A stretch of 64,000 bases of DNA from Planctomycetota bacterium (lineage in GTDB: Bacteria; Planctomycetota; Phycisphaerae; WQYP01), in assembly GCA_021790385.1 (NCBI GenBank), contig JAJYDW010000010.1, positions 1 through 64,000 of the forward strand. The letters are read 5' to 3'. Below, one piece after another: positions 8,615-17,266 of this stretch; the stretch's first letter is position 1; each line of letters begins with the position of its first letter. The notes below the pieces were generated by a model. It was not told where the DNA came from. It saw only the letters and a program-made list of their open reading frames with translations, and did no database searches. The position numbers were made by a program, and so were the translations under genes.

Positions 8615-8712
8615 AAAAGACCACATTTTCCAATTGCATGCCAATGGCCGGCCTGGGCATAATGAATGGATAGCCCGCGTTGGACGGGCCGGCTTTTTAT
8701 AAAGGTGCGTCT

Positions 8713-9513
8713 ATGGCTACTTCAGGGTTAACTGCGGAACAAAAGCGATTCTACGATGAAAACGGATTTGTGGTATGTCAGGGGCTACTGACGGCTCGTG
8801 AGGCTCAGGCACTGCGCCAGGAAGTCCATGAGTTGGCCGAGCGGCTGGCTAAATTTCGGGACATCAATGCCGCATGGGCGACCATTCAACACACCAAAAC
8901 GGTGGTTCAACACTGCCACGATGTGCAATTTTATTCCGCCGCGTTCAGCCGGTTGATCGTGGATCCGCGTTTCACTGCGGTAGCCGCCTCTATCATCGGC
9001 CCCAACGTGCAATTGCATCACACCAAAATGTTTATCAAACCGCCGGAGAAAGGTGCTCCCTTTCCGATGCATCAGGATTACCCATACTTTCCCCACCAGC
9101 GCCACACCATGATTGCGGCCATATTTCATTTTGACGATGCTCCGGTAGAACGAGGCTGTGTGCGATTTGTGCCTGGCTCTCACAAGCTCGGGCCGATACC
9201 GGTGTCTACGCCTGATTCCTCCCTGCCGCCCGACCAATATCCCATTGACAAGGCCGTGCCTTGTCCGGCCAATGCCGGCGATGTGGTATTCTTTAACTAC
9301 CTGACCATTCACGGTTCGGGCATTAACGCCAGTTTGGAAGCCCGCACCACGCTTTTGGTGCAAATGCGAGATCCAACCGATCCGCCGCTAAAACGGACGC
9401 ATGAATCGCGTGGCCAGGGGATGATGCTGGCAGGTGTGGATGCATCCTGCTGTACGACCAAGGCTCTAGACGTGCCTGCGGAGGCTCCGCTGGTGACGGG
9501 GAATAAAAGGTAG
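8713..9513 (+). CDS. Phytanoyl-CoA dioxygenase (PhyH) family protein
   Basis: This is a non-haem Fe(II)/2-oxoglutarate dioxygenase. The iron triad is visible: His and Asp in MHQDYPYFPH near residue 118 and the distal His in YLTIHGSGIN near residue 198, with the 2-oxoglutarate-binding Arg in EARTTLLVQ. The N-terminal FYDENGFVV is the usual PhyH opening. The length of 266 residues is normal. The ATG at 8713 is preceded by AAAGGTG; an in-frame start at 8680 is less likely. In planctomycetes many PhyH paralogues sit next to AraC regulators, as here. The substrate cannot be read from the sequence. Confidence 0.9.
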   Translation: MATSGLTAEQKRFYDENGFVVCQGLLTAREAQALRQEVHELAERLAKFRDINAAWATIQHTKTVVQHCHDVQFYSAAFSRLIVDPRFTAVAASIIGPNVQLHHTKMFIKPPEKGAPFPMHQDYPYFPHQRHTMIAAIFHFDDAPVERGCVRFVPGSHKLGPIPVSTPDSSLPPDQYPIDKAVPCPANAGDVVFFNYLTIHGSGINASLEARTTLLVQMRDPTDPPLKRTHESRGQGMMLAGVDASCCTTKALDVPAEAPLVTGNKR

Positions 9514-9523
9514 TCGCAAGTTA

Positions 9524-9847
9524 TTACGTACCGATCGGGATAAAATCAAACGCACCGCCCTGATGCACCAGCAGGAATTTACACGGTAGCGGCCCCTGGT
9601 TCTTCAAGCAATGAGGCCATGCTGCGGGGATGCGGCAGCTCTCGCCAGGCTGGAGGGTATGTTGTGGCCGACCTTGTATTTCCACGGTTACCGCCCCGGT
9701 AATGCAGTAGCAAAGCTCCTGAGCTTGTGAGTGCATGTGAGCGGACACAAGCTGGCCTGGAGCAACCGTTATTTCCGTGATGCGGACATCATCGGTATCG
9801 ACCAAAATATGATATTCGCTGTTGGTGAAATGGGGTTCATTGGTCAT
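9524..9847 (-). CDS. Single-domain cupin
   Basis: A 107-residue beta-barrel protein with both cupin motifs: the first as HMHSQAQELCYCITG (His-x-His-x4-Glu spacing) and the second as PGESCRIPAAWPHCLKNQG. Such small cupins bind a metal and act as isomerases, dioxygenases or small-molecule sensors; the substrate is unknown. The gene converges on the PhyH gene with a 10-bp gap and lies 81 bp downstream of a methyltransferase on the same strand, so it may be the second gene of a two-gene operon. Confidence 0.88.
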   Translation of the reverse strand: MTNEPHFTNSEYHILVDTDDVRITEITVAPGQLVSAHMHSQAQELCYCITGAVTVEIQGRPQHTLQPGESCRIPAAWPHCLKNQGPLPCKFLLVHQGGAFDFIPIGT

Positions 9848-9928
9848 GGATTTCTCCTTGTGTCGGCAGGGGCGTGGGCTAACGGATAGCCGGAGTCTGT
9901 TGATTATAGCCGCGGTGCCGCCTGGGGG

Positions 9929-10762
9929 TCAGGCACGTTTACGCACGGCCAACTGCAAATGGGCGGCCCGGCCTGTTGCCGCCGGCTCACGCGCCAACAG
10001 GGACTCCATGGCCAACATTTGTTTGATGGCACCGCTGGCTTGAAAAAACTTGCGGTTTTGGCGCACCGGCAGAATGGTTTTTCCAATCATCGAAATCATT
10101 TCAAAGCCGGATTTAGCGGCCAGATGTTCAATCTGCTGCGGGGTAAACATACGGACGTCAAATTGCTCCCGGCGATCCGCGGTCAACCAGTGGGTTTTGC
10201 CACTGCGCACAAAATCATCGAGATGATCCAGCTTGCCGGCGCTGACGAAATGGTCCAGTGCGGCCAGCAGGTTGTCTACGGTAAAGACCACCACGCCGCC
10301 GGGCTTCACCACGCGGTGCAGTGCGGATAAACATGCGGCGGCATCGCCGCAGATTGAAACCACATCGCCAAGGGCGATAGCCAGCGAAAAATGATTCGGC
10401 GGCAGTGATTGAAGCGTTTTGGCATCATCGACTTGCAATGTAGCCCGGTCGGCCTTGCTGCGCAAGTCCGCGGTTTCGGTCCAGGTTTGGAGTTTCCGCT
10501 CGACCATTTCCAGCATCTTAGGGGAATGATCCACAAAACTGGTCGGAAAGCCGGCCTTGAGCAATTTAAAGCCCCATTTGCCGGTACCGCATCCCAAATC
10601 CAGTATGGCCCCATCCGGAGATGCAGGTACAAACGTTTTCAGATGTTCCCACGTGAGCTGATCGTGAAAATCCCAAAAGGGATCATCGTAAATGTTGTCG
10701 TAAACGGGGGCTACGCGATTATGATACGCGCGCGACTTATCCGATGAATCCCTGTGGCCCAT
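9929..10762 (-). CDS. SAM-dependent class I methyltransferase
   Basis: The opening YHNRVAPVYDNIYDD matches the N-terminus of UbiE/COQ5-like methyltransferases. Motif I is ILDLGCGTGKWG near residue 55, motif II SFVDHSPKMLEM, and later SLAIALGDVVS and VVKPGGVVVFTVDN correspond to motifs IV and VI. Length is 277 residues. The substrate is not identifiable; the general resemblance is to enzymes acting on quinones or small metabolites. It is divergent from murQ with about 155 bp between them. Confidence 0.85.
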   Translation of the reverse strand: MGHRDSSDKSRAYHNRVAPVYDNIYDDPFWDFHDQLTWEHLKTFVPASPDGAILDLGCGTGKWGFKLLKAGFPTSFVDHSPKMLEMVERKLQTWTETADLRSKADRATLQVDDAKTLQSLPPNHFSLAIALGDVVSICGDAAACLSALHRVVKPGGVVVFTVDNLLAALDHFVSAGKLDHLDDFVRSGKTHWLTADRREQFDVRMFTPQQIEHLAAKSGFEMISMIGKTILPVRQNRKFFQASGAIKQMLAMESLLAREPAATGRAAHLQLAVRKRA

Positions 10763-10917
10763 GTGACACCTCTACACCAACACAGATGCCGGTCCGTTCC
10801 GGCGGCCGCCAATCACTTTACCCGCGGAGCGGGTATTTTGCCTGCCTGAGGCACCCTATGGTGGCGTCAGACGGAATGTGCGGCCACAATAGCGAGGCAT
10901 TGCTGGAGTATAACCTC

Positions 10918-11835
10918 ATGGCCAAGTCCAAAATTCCCGATCGCAGTCATATTCGAACGGAATACTCCAATCCGGCTTCGCGATCGTTGGATATAATGCC
11001 GGTGCAGCAAGCCGTTCTGCTGATGAATCAGGAGGATCAGCGTGCTGTTACCGCCGTTGGTGCGCAATCGGAAGCGATTGCCCGGGCTGTGGAGATGGTG
11101 GCCGCCGCCTTTATCCGGGGGGGGCGGCTGATCTACGTGGGTGCAGGGACCAGCGGTCGGCTGGGCGTGCTGGATGCGACGGAATGTCCTCCCACCTTTT
11201 CCACCGATCCAGGCATGGTGGTGGGTGTTATTGCCGGCGGCCCCACGGCGTTGACCAGCTCCATTGAAAATGTGGAAGATGACGATTCTGCGGGAGCGGC
11301 GGCGGTGGAAAATCTGGCGGTGGGGAGTAATGACGTGGTTTTTGGCATTGCCGCCGGAGGGACGACACCATTTGTTTACGGAGCCTTGGGTGAAGCGCGC
11401 CGGCGGCAGGCCAAAACCATCTTTCAGGTTTGCACGGCCCGGGAGCATGTTACGATTCCGGTTGACCTTATCATTGCGGTGGATACCGGTCCGGAAGTGT
11501 TGACCGGCTCCACGCGACTTAAAGCCGGCACGGCCACAAAACTGGTGTTGAATACTGTTACCACGTTGTCCATGGTGCGGCTTGGCAAGGTCATGAGTAA
11601 TACGATGGTGGATCTGGATGCGGCAAAAAATTCCAAGCTTGTGGATCGTGGAGTCCGCATTATTCAAGAATTTACGGGCCTCAGTCGCGACCATGCGTTG
11701 GAATTGCTGTTTGAGGCGCAAGGTCGGGTGAAGCGGGCCATTGTCATGCACCATCATCACTGCGACGCAGCTACCGCCGACCGGCTGCTGGCGGAGGATG
11801 GCGGCAGACTACGTGCGGTGCTCAAAGTGCCATAG
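10918..11835 (+). CDS. murQ: N-acetylmuramic acid 6-phosphate etherase MurQ
   Basis: MurQ removes the lactyl ether of MurNAc-6-phosphate to give GlcNAc-6-phosphate during cell-wall recycling. The SIS fold is clear: YVGAGTSGRLGVLDATECPPTF near residues 65-86 with the catalytic Glu, then the second conserved Glu in SIENVEDDDSAG and GIAAGGTTPFV. LGKVMSNTMVDL and NSKLVDRGVRII near the C-terminus complete the family pattern. Length 305 residues is normal. The ATG at 10918 (MAKSKIPD) follows GGAG at about 10 nt; the frame is open further upstream but without family similarity. Its presence argues that the organism handles peptidoglycan. murI is also in the window, at 37136-38005. Confidence 0.95.
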   Translation: MAKSKIPDRSHIRTEYSNPASRSLDIMPVQQAVLLMNQEDQRAVTAVGAQSEAIARAVEMVAAAFIRGGRLIYVGAGTSGRLGVLDATECPPTFSTDPGMVVGVIAGGPTALTSSIENVEDDDSAGAAAVENLAVGSNDVVFGIAAGGTTPFVYGALGEARRRQAKTIFQVCTAREHVTIPVDLIIAVDTGPEVLTGSTRLKAGTATKLVLNTVTTLSMVRLGKVMSNTMVDLDAAKNSKLVDRGVRIIQEFTGLSRDHALELLFEAQGRVKRAIVMHHHHCDAATADRLLAEDGGRLRAVLKVP

Positions 11836-11845
11836 CCAGGCAGTG

Positions 11846-13573
11846 TTATTGTGCGGAGGCGATCTTCGGCAAAATCAAAAAAGGATTATGTCGCTTTGCG
11901 TCTGCCGCGGCTTTGGCGGCTTTGGTCAACTGCTGCATCTTTTGGGCGTTATCCGGTGCAAGCTGAGCCAACTGCAGATAAACCATGGTCTGCACGGCGG
12001 GTGTGAGCCATTTTACCGGCGAGGTTCCAGATGGATAAAGGCTACGGGCCTGGCCCAGCACACTTAGCGACTTGGTCAAGGCCTGTGTAGCCTTGGTCCT
12101 CAGACGGGCTTCTGCATTCTTGTTGATTGCGGGTAACGGCGACGTAAGGCCAACAGTCGCATACGCCTTGTCGGCATCAGCCTGGGCTTGCAAGCGACTG
12201 GCAATGGCGGCTAGTTGCAAAGCATACACCTGAGCCTGATACAACTGTGCCAAGCCCTGGTTAATGTCCAACAAACATTCCGGCGTGGTATTGGACTTAG
12301 CCTCCACCAGCGGATTGTACGCATTCATGCCGGCCTGCTGTAATTGCGAGGCTTCGTTGCGACTTTTGCTTTGTTCCATTGTTGCGGCCGCCAGATGCTG
12401 GTCTGCCAATTGGGTTGATGTAACGGCTGCGGCAGCATGAGTCATCATGATTTTCCAATGACGCATTAAGGCCGCGATGCGGCGATTCAGCGTCAGCAGG
12501 CCGGCATTTTTACCGGCAATCAGCGTGGTGATGTCGGCCTTGATATCCGCCAGGCGATCAGCCTGCTTTTGTGCTAAGACCTTCGCCGTACGCAGTGCGA
12601 CGGCCAGTTCTTTGGTCTTTTCCGCCGCAGCGTGCTCCCGGAGGGTTGCCATCTGCACATCCGCCTGGGCAAAATCCAGCCGGCCCTGAAGCCTGGCAAG
12701 TTTTTCGCCAATAGTCGCACCTTTATTCAACAATACTACCGCTTGCTGAAAGTCCTTCAAGGAGCCGGCTCCTGTGATTTGGCGCGATTGATCTTCCAGT
12801 TGCGTGCCGCTTTTGTCCAAGGTGCTCCGCTGATGCTGGAGAGAGGTAATATCGGCGGATAATTTAGCCACCTTTTGCTGCGCTGCTGCCAGACTTGCCT
12901 GGGCGATGCTGCGGGCGGCTTGGGCCCTGGCCAGTGCTAAGCTGAATTGATGCACCATATCGGCTCCAGTGCCCAGTGCCTGCATCGTGGCGTTACGCCC
13001 GGCAATAGTCAGGGCCAGGGTATTCACGCCATCTACGGCAGAACGCAGGTGTTCCACGGATGCATCCATCTTCACCAGCGACCGTTGAGCATCGCTTAAG
13101 GCGATAAATCCCGCCTGCGCTTCCAGCAGGCCTTTGAATTCATAATGCAGATCCGGCGAGGCCAGCGCAGCGGAAATCAAAGCGGCGGCATGACGGAAGT
13201 CGCGGCTTTTGGAACGAGGTATTAAAAACAGTACCGGATGCTGCCCGGCATTTTGCACATGCGTGCTAATATAACTCTGAAGCGCAGCCTGGGTTTTCAA
13301 TGGGGCAGAGAGTTGGCCAGAAAAATTTGGTTGTGGACGCAAGGCACCGGCGCTGGCCATAATGCGGGCGGCTTTGTTGCTGGCCTGCAGCGCCGCATGG
13401 TCGGCACTACCCGATGGGGAATTATTGCAGCCGGCAAGTGCCGTCAGGCTCAGTACCATCGCCGGGGCCAGCACCAGACGAGGTAACGTCCTCGTCCAGC
13501 GGCAGGTGCGGTCATCAATATTAGTATCGGGCTTAGATGCCATGTTGAAAACTTCATCACTGCTGCGCATCAC
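11846..13573 (-). CDS. Coiled-coil-rich lipoprotein of unknown function
   Basis: A hydrophobic segment ends in the lipobox LTALAGC near residues 43-49, so the protein is probably lipid-anchored outside the cytoplasmic membrane. The long N-terminal cytoplasmic stretch suggests the real start is an internal ATG at 13543 (MASKPD). The rest, about 520 residues, is rich in Ala, Gln, Leu and Lys with long heptad-like stretches (for example residues 210-345), and has no recognisable domain. It converges on murQ with a 10-bp gap. A cell-envelope structural role is possible but not shown. Confidence 0.7.
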   Translation of the reverse strand: MMRSSDEVFNMASKPDTNIDDRTCRWTRTLPRLVLAPAMVLSLTALAGCNNSPSGSADHAALQASNKAARIMASAGALRPQPNFSGQLSAPLKTQAALQSYISTHVQNAGQHPVLFLIPRSKSRDFRHAAALISAALASPDLHYEFKGLLEAQAGFIALSDAQRSLVKMDASVEHLRSAVDGVNTLALTIAGRNATMQALGTGADMVHQFSLALARAQAARSIAQASLAAAQQKVAKLSADITSLQHQRSTLDKSGTQLEDQSRQITGAGSLKDFQQAVVLLNKGATIGEKLARLQGRLDFAQADVQMATLREHAAAEKTKELAVALRTAKVLAQKQADRLADIKADITTLIAGKNAGLLTLNRRIAALMRHWKIMMTHAAAAVTSTQLADQHLAAATMEQSKSRNEASQLQQAGMNAYNPLVEAKSNTTPECLLDINQGLAQLYQAQVYALQLAAIASRLQAQADADKAYATVGLTSPLPAINKNAEARLRTKATQALTKSLSVLGQARSLYPSGTSPVKWLTPAVQTMVYLQLAQLAPDNAQKMQQLTKAAKAAADAKRHNPFLILPKIASAQ

Positions 13574-13876
13574 GTTTTCGCTCCTTGAAGTTACACCGAA
13601 ACAATCGGCAAACCACTGTTCCGATCAGGAAAATTGGGCGTCATTGGCGGTTCCGGAACCCCCAACCGCTGCATAACAACGCGATTTTCAGACTCCGGTG
13701 AACCATCCGTCGTGGTTACCCAGTAGTTCCTATGCTTTATTTACCAGCGCGGGATGGATGCGTCAACAGAAAAATTACCTCTATCGTTCGGGTCTTGTAA
13801 GAGAATCGTTATTGACTTCACTTCATTCTTCGTTTACATAAAGATTATGGACTGCAGAAGTATTGGCTAAACGAGG
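13574..13876. other. Divergent intergenic region upstream of rmlA
   Basis: No gene is visible. It separates the minus-strand lipoprotein from the plus-strand rml cluster and contains the promoter-like pair at 13812-13840. Confidence 0.5.
13812..13840 (+). promoter_or_regulatory. Sigma70-like promoter of the rml cluster
   Basis: TTGACT (13812-13817) and TACATA (13835-13840) are 17 bp apart, 36 bp before the rmlA start. It is the best match in this gap. Confidence 0.5.
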
Positions 13877-14755
13877 ATGGACATGATGAAGGGGATTGTT
13901 CTTGCCGGTGGTGCGGGTACCCGACTTCACCCAATCACGCTGGCGGTCAGCAAGCAGCTTTTGCCCATCTACGATAAACCCATGATTTATTATCCCCTGA
14001 GCGTGCTGATGCTGGCCGGTATTCGGGATATTCTGCTGATTTCCACCCCCATCGATCTGCCCGCTTTCCAACGACTTTTCGGCGATGGAAGTCAGTTAGG
14101 AATAAACCTGCATTATGCCCCGCAACCCAAACCTGAAGGTTTGGCGCAGGCGTTCCGGATTGGGGAAGACTTTATCGGTAAAAGTCCGGTCTGCCTGATA
14201 TTGGGAGACAACATTTTTTATGGCCATGGCTTTTCCGAAACTTTACAAGCGTCTGCCCACCTGACGACCGGGGCCAAAATTTTCGGTTATCGCGTGTCTG
14301 ATCCGGCGCGTTACGGCGTGATCGAATTAGATTCCCGCGGCTCACCCATTGCGCTGGTGGAAAAGCCGGCCCATCCGAAAAGCAATCTGGCCGTGCCCGG
14401 GCTATATTTTTACGGTCCGGAAGTGGTGCAGCGGGCGTGGCAGCTTCAGCCTAGCGCGCGTAACGAATTGGAAATCACCGATCTTAACCGTACTTATCTG
14501 GAATCCGGCCAGTTACAGGTGGAAATTCTGGGTCGTGGCATGGCGTGGCTGGATACCGGCACCAACCGTACACTTCTGGAGGCCGGTGCCTTCGTTGAAG
14601 CCATTGAGGAGCGCCAGGGGCTTAAGATAGGATGCCTGGAGGAAATAGCCTTTCACCATGGTTGGATCAGCCGCGACAAGCTGCTGGATGATGCCCGCCA
14701 GATGGGAAAAAGTTCTTACGGCAATTATTTACGCGCCTTGGCGGAAAAGATTTAA
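13877..14755 (+). CDS. rmlA: Glucose-1-phosphate thymidylyltransferase RmlA
   Basis: This enzyme makes dTDP-glucose from dTTP and glucose-1-phosphate, the first step toward dTDP-L-rhamnose. The nucleotidyltransferase loop [16 protein letters not shown] is at the N-terminus, followed by [25 protein letters not shown] with the catalytic Asp, and the family-specific [15 protein letters not shown] and AWLDTGT. Length 292 residues is normal. Three ATGs occur in the first four codons; a GAGG precedes the first, and the conserved part begins at the last (13886). First gene of an rmlA-rmlC-rmlB cluster. Confidence 0.96.
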   Translation: MDMMKGIVLAGGAGTRLHPITLAVSKQLLPIYDKPMIYYPLSVLMLAGIRDILLISTPIDLPAFQRLFGDGSQLGINLHYAPQPKPEGLAQAFRIGEDFIGKSPVCLILGDNIFYGHGFSETLQASAHLTTGAKIFGYRVSDPARYGVIELDSRGSPIALVEKPAHPKSNLAVPGLYFYGPEVVQRAWQLQPSARNELEITDLNRTYLESGQLQVEILGRGMAWLDTGTNRTLLEAGAFVEAIEERQGLKIGCLEEIAFHHGWISRDKLLDDARQMGKSSYGNYLRALAEKI

Positions 14756-14768
14756 TACGGATATCCCC

Positions 14769-15329
14769 ATGCGACGAATCGATACCATTCTTTCCGGCGT
14801 TTGTGTGCTTGAGCCGATTGTTCATGGCGACTCACGCGGTTATTTCATGGAAACATACAATCGGCGAGTGTTCCAGGATCTGGGCATTACCTGTAATTTT
14901 GTGCAGGATAATTTTTCCCGTTCCGGTCGCGGCGTATTGCGCGGGTTGCATTACCAGATTCACCACGCGCAGGCCAAACTGGTACGTGTTACCGCCGGCG
15001 AGGTTTTTGACGTGGCTGTGGATGTACGCCGGGGCAGCCCGACTTTTGGCCGCTGGGTTGGCGAAACCCTGAGTGCTGAGAATCGTCGGATGTTTTTTAT
15101 TCCCGCAGGTTTTGCGCATGGATTTTATGTACTTTCTGACATTGCGGAGTTCGCCTATAAATGCTCGGATTACTATTCACCGGCGGATGAGCGCGGCATT
15201 ATCTGGAATGATCCCGATGTAGCCATTCGCTGGCCAGGCCAGGTGACCGCTCCGCTACTTTCTGCGCGGGATGCGAAATTTGGCCCGCTGGCCGCGGCCA
15301 GGCCGGAAGACTTATTTATTATTCAATAG
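14769..15329 (+). CDS. rmlC: dTDP-4-dehydrorhamnose 3,5-epimerase RmlC
   Basis: RmlC epimerises C3 and C5 of dTDP-4-keto-6-deoxyglucose. The cupin-like fold shows the expected motifs: DSRGYFMETYN, NFVQDNFSRSGRGVLRGLHYQ with the catalytic His, VFDVAVDVRRGSPTFGRWVG, and FIPAGFAHGFYVLSD. Length 186 residues is standard. The ATG at 14769 is chosen because the family N-terminus begins there; the frame is open upstream through rmlA. It starts 13 bp after the rmlA stop. Confidence 0.96.
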   Translation: MRRIDTILSGVCVLEPIVHGDSRGYFMETYNRRVFQDLGITCNFVQDNFSRSGRGVLRGLHYQIHHAQAKLVRVTAGEVFDVAVDVRRGSPTFGRWVGETLSAENRRMFFIPAGFAHGFYVLSDIAEFAYKCSDYYSPADERGIIWNDPDVAIRWPGQVTAPLLSARDAKFGPLAAARPEDLFIIQ

Positions 15330-15391
15330 CATCACCCATGATCCAATCGGGGTGGCCTTGACCCAGCCCGCGTCTTTACTGGAGTTTTCAC

Positions 15392-16462
15392 ATGGTTAGC
15401 CATGGATTGCACACCCCAAAAATTGTGTTGGTAACCGGTGGGGCCGGGTTTATCGGCTGCAATCTGGTCCGCCAACTGCTGGCGCACGATCCACATCTTG
15501 AAGTCATCAACGTAGATGCTCTTACCTACGCCGGTTCCAGGGAAAATCTGCGCGACATTGAGACCCAGTATACCAATCGTCACCGCTTCATCCACGCTGA
15601 TATCTGCGATGTTGCCGCGATGGGTGATCTTTTTGGCAGAGAACCGATTGACACGGTGATTCACCTTGCCGCCGAGAGCCACGTGGACCGATCCATATCC
15701 GGACCGGAAGCGTTTTTGCGGACCAACGTCATGGGGACTTACGTGTTGCTGCAAGCGGCCCGCACCGCCTGGAAGGACCGGGCCAATACTCGTTTTCATC
15801 ATGTAAGCACGGATGAAGTCTATGGATCCTTGGGTGTAGCCGGCCTGTTTACGGAAACCACCCCCTACGACCCCAGCAGCCCGTACAGCGCGTCCAAGGC
15901 GGCGTCGGATCATCTGGTGCGGGCGTGGCACCGTACGTACGGCTTGAATGTAACTATTTCCAACTGCTCCAACAATTACGGGCCATTTCAATTTCCAGAA
16001 AAGCTTTTGCCCCTGATGATCACCAATGCCCTGGAAGGCAAGCCGCTGCCGGTGTATGGCGATGGCAAAAATGTCCGCGACTGGCTTTTTGTGCAGGACC
16101 ATTGTGCGGCCATTGAAACGATTGTGCGCCGGGGTGTTTCCGGCCGCACGTATAATGTCGGCGGTCATAATGAATGGACGAATCTCAATATTGTTCATCT
16201 GCTCTGCGATACGCTCCAGGAAATGCGCCCGCGGAACTCCGGTCACTACCGGGATTTAATTACCTTGGTTAAAGATCGGCCGGGCCACGATCGCCGTTAC
16301 GCCATCGACGCGGGCAGAATTGCCGCGGAATTGGGATGGAAGCCGGAACACACATTTCAGACCGGGCTGGCGAAAACCATTCGCTGGTATCTTGCCAATG
16401 ACGCATGGGTTCGGGCGATTCGCAGCGAGCGTTACCAGGGCCAGCGCCTGGGCCTGGTGTAA
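15392..16462 (+). CDS. rmlB: dTDP-glucose 4,6-dehydratase RmlB
   Basis: RmlB is an extended SDR enzyme converting dTDP-glucose to dTDP-4-keto-6-deoxyglucose with bound NAD. The Rossmann loop VTGGAGFIGCNLV, the substrate signature HLAAESHVDRSI, the catalytic segment STDEVYG with YSASKAASDHLV, and NNYGPFQFPEKLLPLM are all present. Length 356 residues is normal. A GGAG precedes the ATG. It lies 62 bp after rmlC. The last enzyme of the rhamnose route, RmlD, is not in this window, so either it is elsewhere or the cluster feeds another deoxysugar. Confidence 0.96.
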   Translation: MVSHGLHTPKIVLVTGGAGFIGCNLVRQLLAHDPHLEVINVDALTYAGSRENLRDIETQYTNRHRFIHADICDVAAMGDLFGREPIDTVIHLAAESHVDRSISGPEAFLRTNVMGTYVLLQAARTAWKDRANTRFHHVSTDEVYGSLGVAGLFTETTPYDPSSPYSASKAASDHLVRAWHRTYGLNVTISNCSNNYGPFQFPEKLLPLMITNALEGKPLPVYGDGKNVRDWLFVQDHCAAIETIVRRGVSGRTYNVGGHNEWTNLNIVHLLCDTLQEMRPRNSGHYRDLITLVKDRPGHDRRYAIDAGRIAAELGWKPEHTFQTGLAKTIRWYLANDAWVRAIRSERYQGQRLGLV

Positions 16463-16483
16463 ACCAAGCCGGGGCCGCGACGT

Positions 16484-17263
16484 TTATACCGCTTTGGCCA
16501 GAAAGCCGCCGTCCACGACCAACGTTTCGCCAGTAACAAAGCTGGCGGCATTGCTGAGCAGGTAAATGGCAGCCCCGACAATTTCTTCGGCCTGGCCGAA
16601 GCGGCCCATGGGAGTATGGTCGAGCAGGGATTGGCCGCGCGGCGTGCCGGCGATCAGGGGGCGGTTCAAATCCGTGGGAAATACGCCCGGGGCAATACCA
16701 TTGACGCGAATGCCGTACTGTGCCCACTCGTTGGCCAGACCACGGGTAAGAGCCATCACCCCGGCTTTGCCGCAGGCGTAGGCCAGAACTTCGGAAAATG
16801 ATACGTAAGAATTCAGCGAAGCGAAGGTGATAATGCTGCCGCGCTGACCCCTGGCATCCGGAGATTGGTCCTTCATCACCCGGCCGGCGGCCTGGGCTAC
16901 GATAAACGCGCCTATCAGATTCACACGGACGATGGCCTCGAAATCCGCCGGTAAAAGGTCCAGCGATGGTTGTTTTTTGATGACACCGGCGGCGTTGATC
17001 AGCGCATCGATGCGTCCCAGGGTTTTTACCGTGTGGGCGACGGCTGCAGCGGCGCTGTCGGGGTTGCTGACGTCTATGCTGATGACATCATGGTCGGGGC
17101 TAAGGAGAGTTTTCATGGCGGCTACCTTGGCGGGGTTGGAAGAACCGGCCACCACTCGTGCACCGGCCTGAACCAGTCCAAGGGTAACAGCCTGTCCCAA
17201 TCCGCTGGTACCTCCAACCACCAGACATGTTTTGCCCGAAATATCGAAAGTGGAAAGCTTCAT
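16484..17263 (-). CDS. SDR-family oxidoreductase, probably sugar-acid dehydrogenase
   Basis: A classical short-chain dehydrogenase of 259 residues. The cofactor loop is VGGTSGLGQAV near residue 16, NAAGV near residue 89, and the catalytic Ser and Tyr-x3-Lys are in ITFASLNSY and YACGKAG. It resembles KduD, gluconate 5-dehydrogenase and mannonate oxidoreductase types. As last gene of a six-gene minus-strand run (3 bp after the preceding gene) with KDG kinase and a tagaturonate epimerase, it could be the fructuronate/mannonate oxidoreductase or a 2-keto-3-deoxygluconate dehydrogenase; the sequence does not decide. Confidence 0.85.
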   Translation of the reverse strand: MKLSTFDISGKTCLVVGGTSGLGQAVTLGLVQAGARVVAGSSNPAKVAAMKTLLSPDHDVISIDVSNPDSAAAAVAHTVKTLGRIDALINAAGVIKKQPSLDLLPADFEAIVRVNLIGAFIVAQAAGRVMKDQSPDARGQRGSIITFASLNSYVSFSEVLAYACGKAGVMALTRGLANEWAQYGIRVNGIAPGVFPTDLNRPLIAGTPRGQSLLDHTPMGRFGQAEEIVGAAIYLLSNAASFVTGETLVVDGGFLAKAV

Positions 17264-17266
17264 GGT

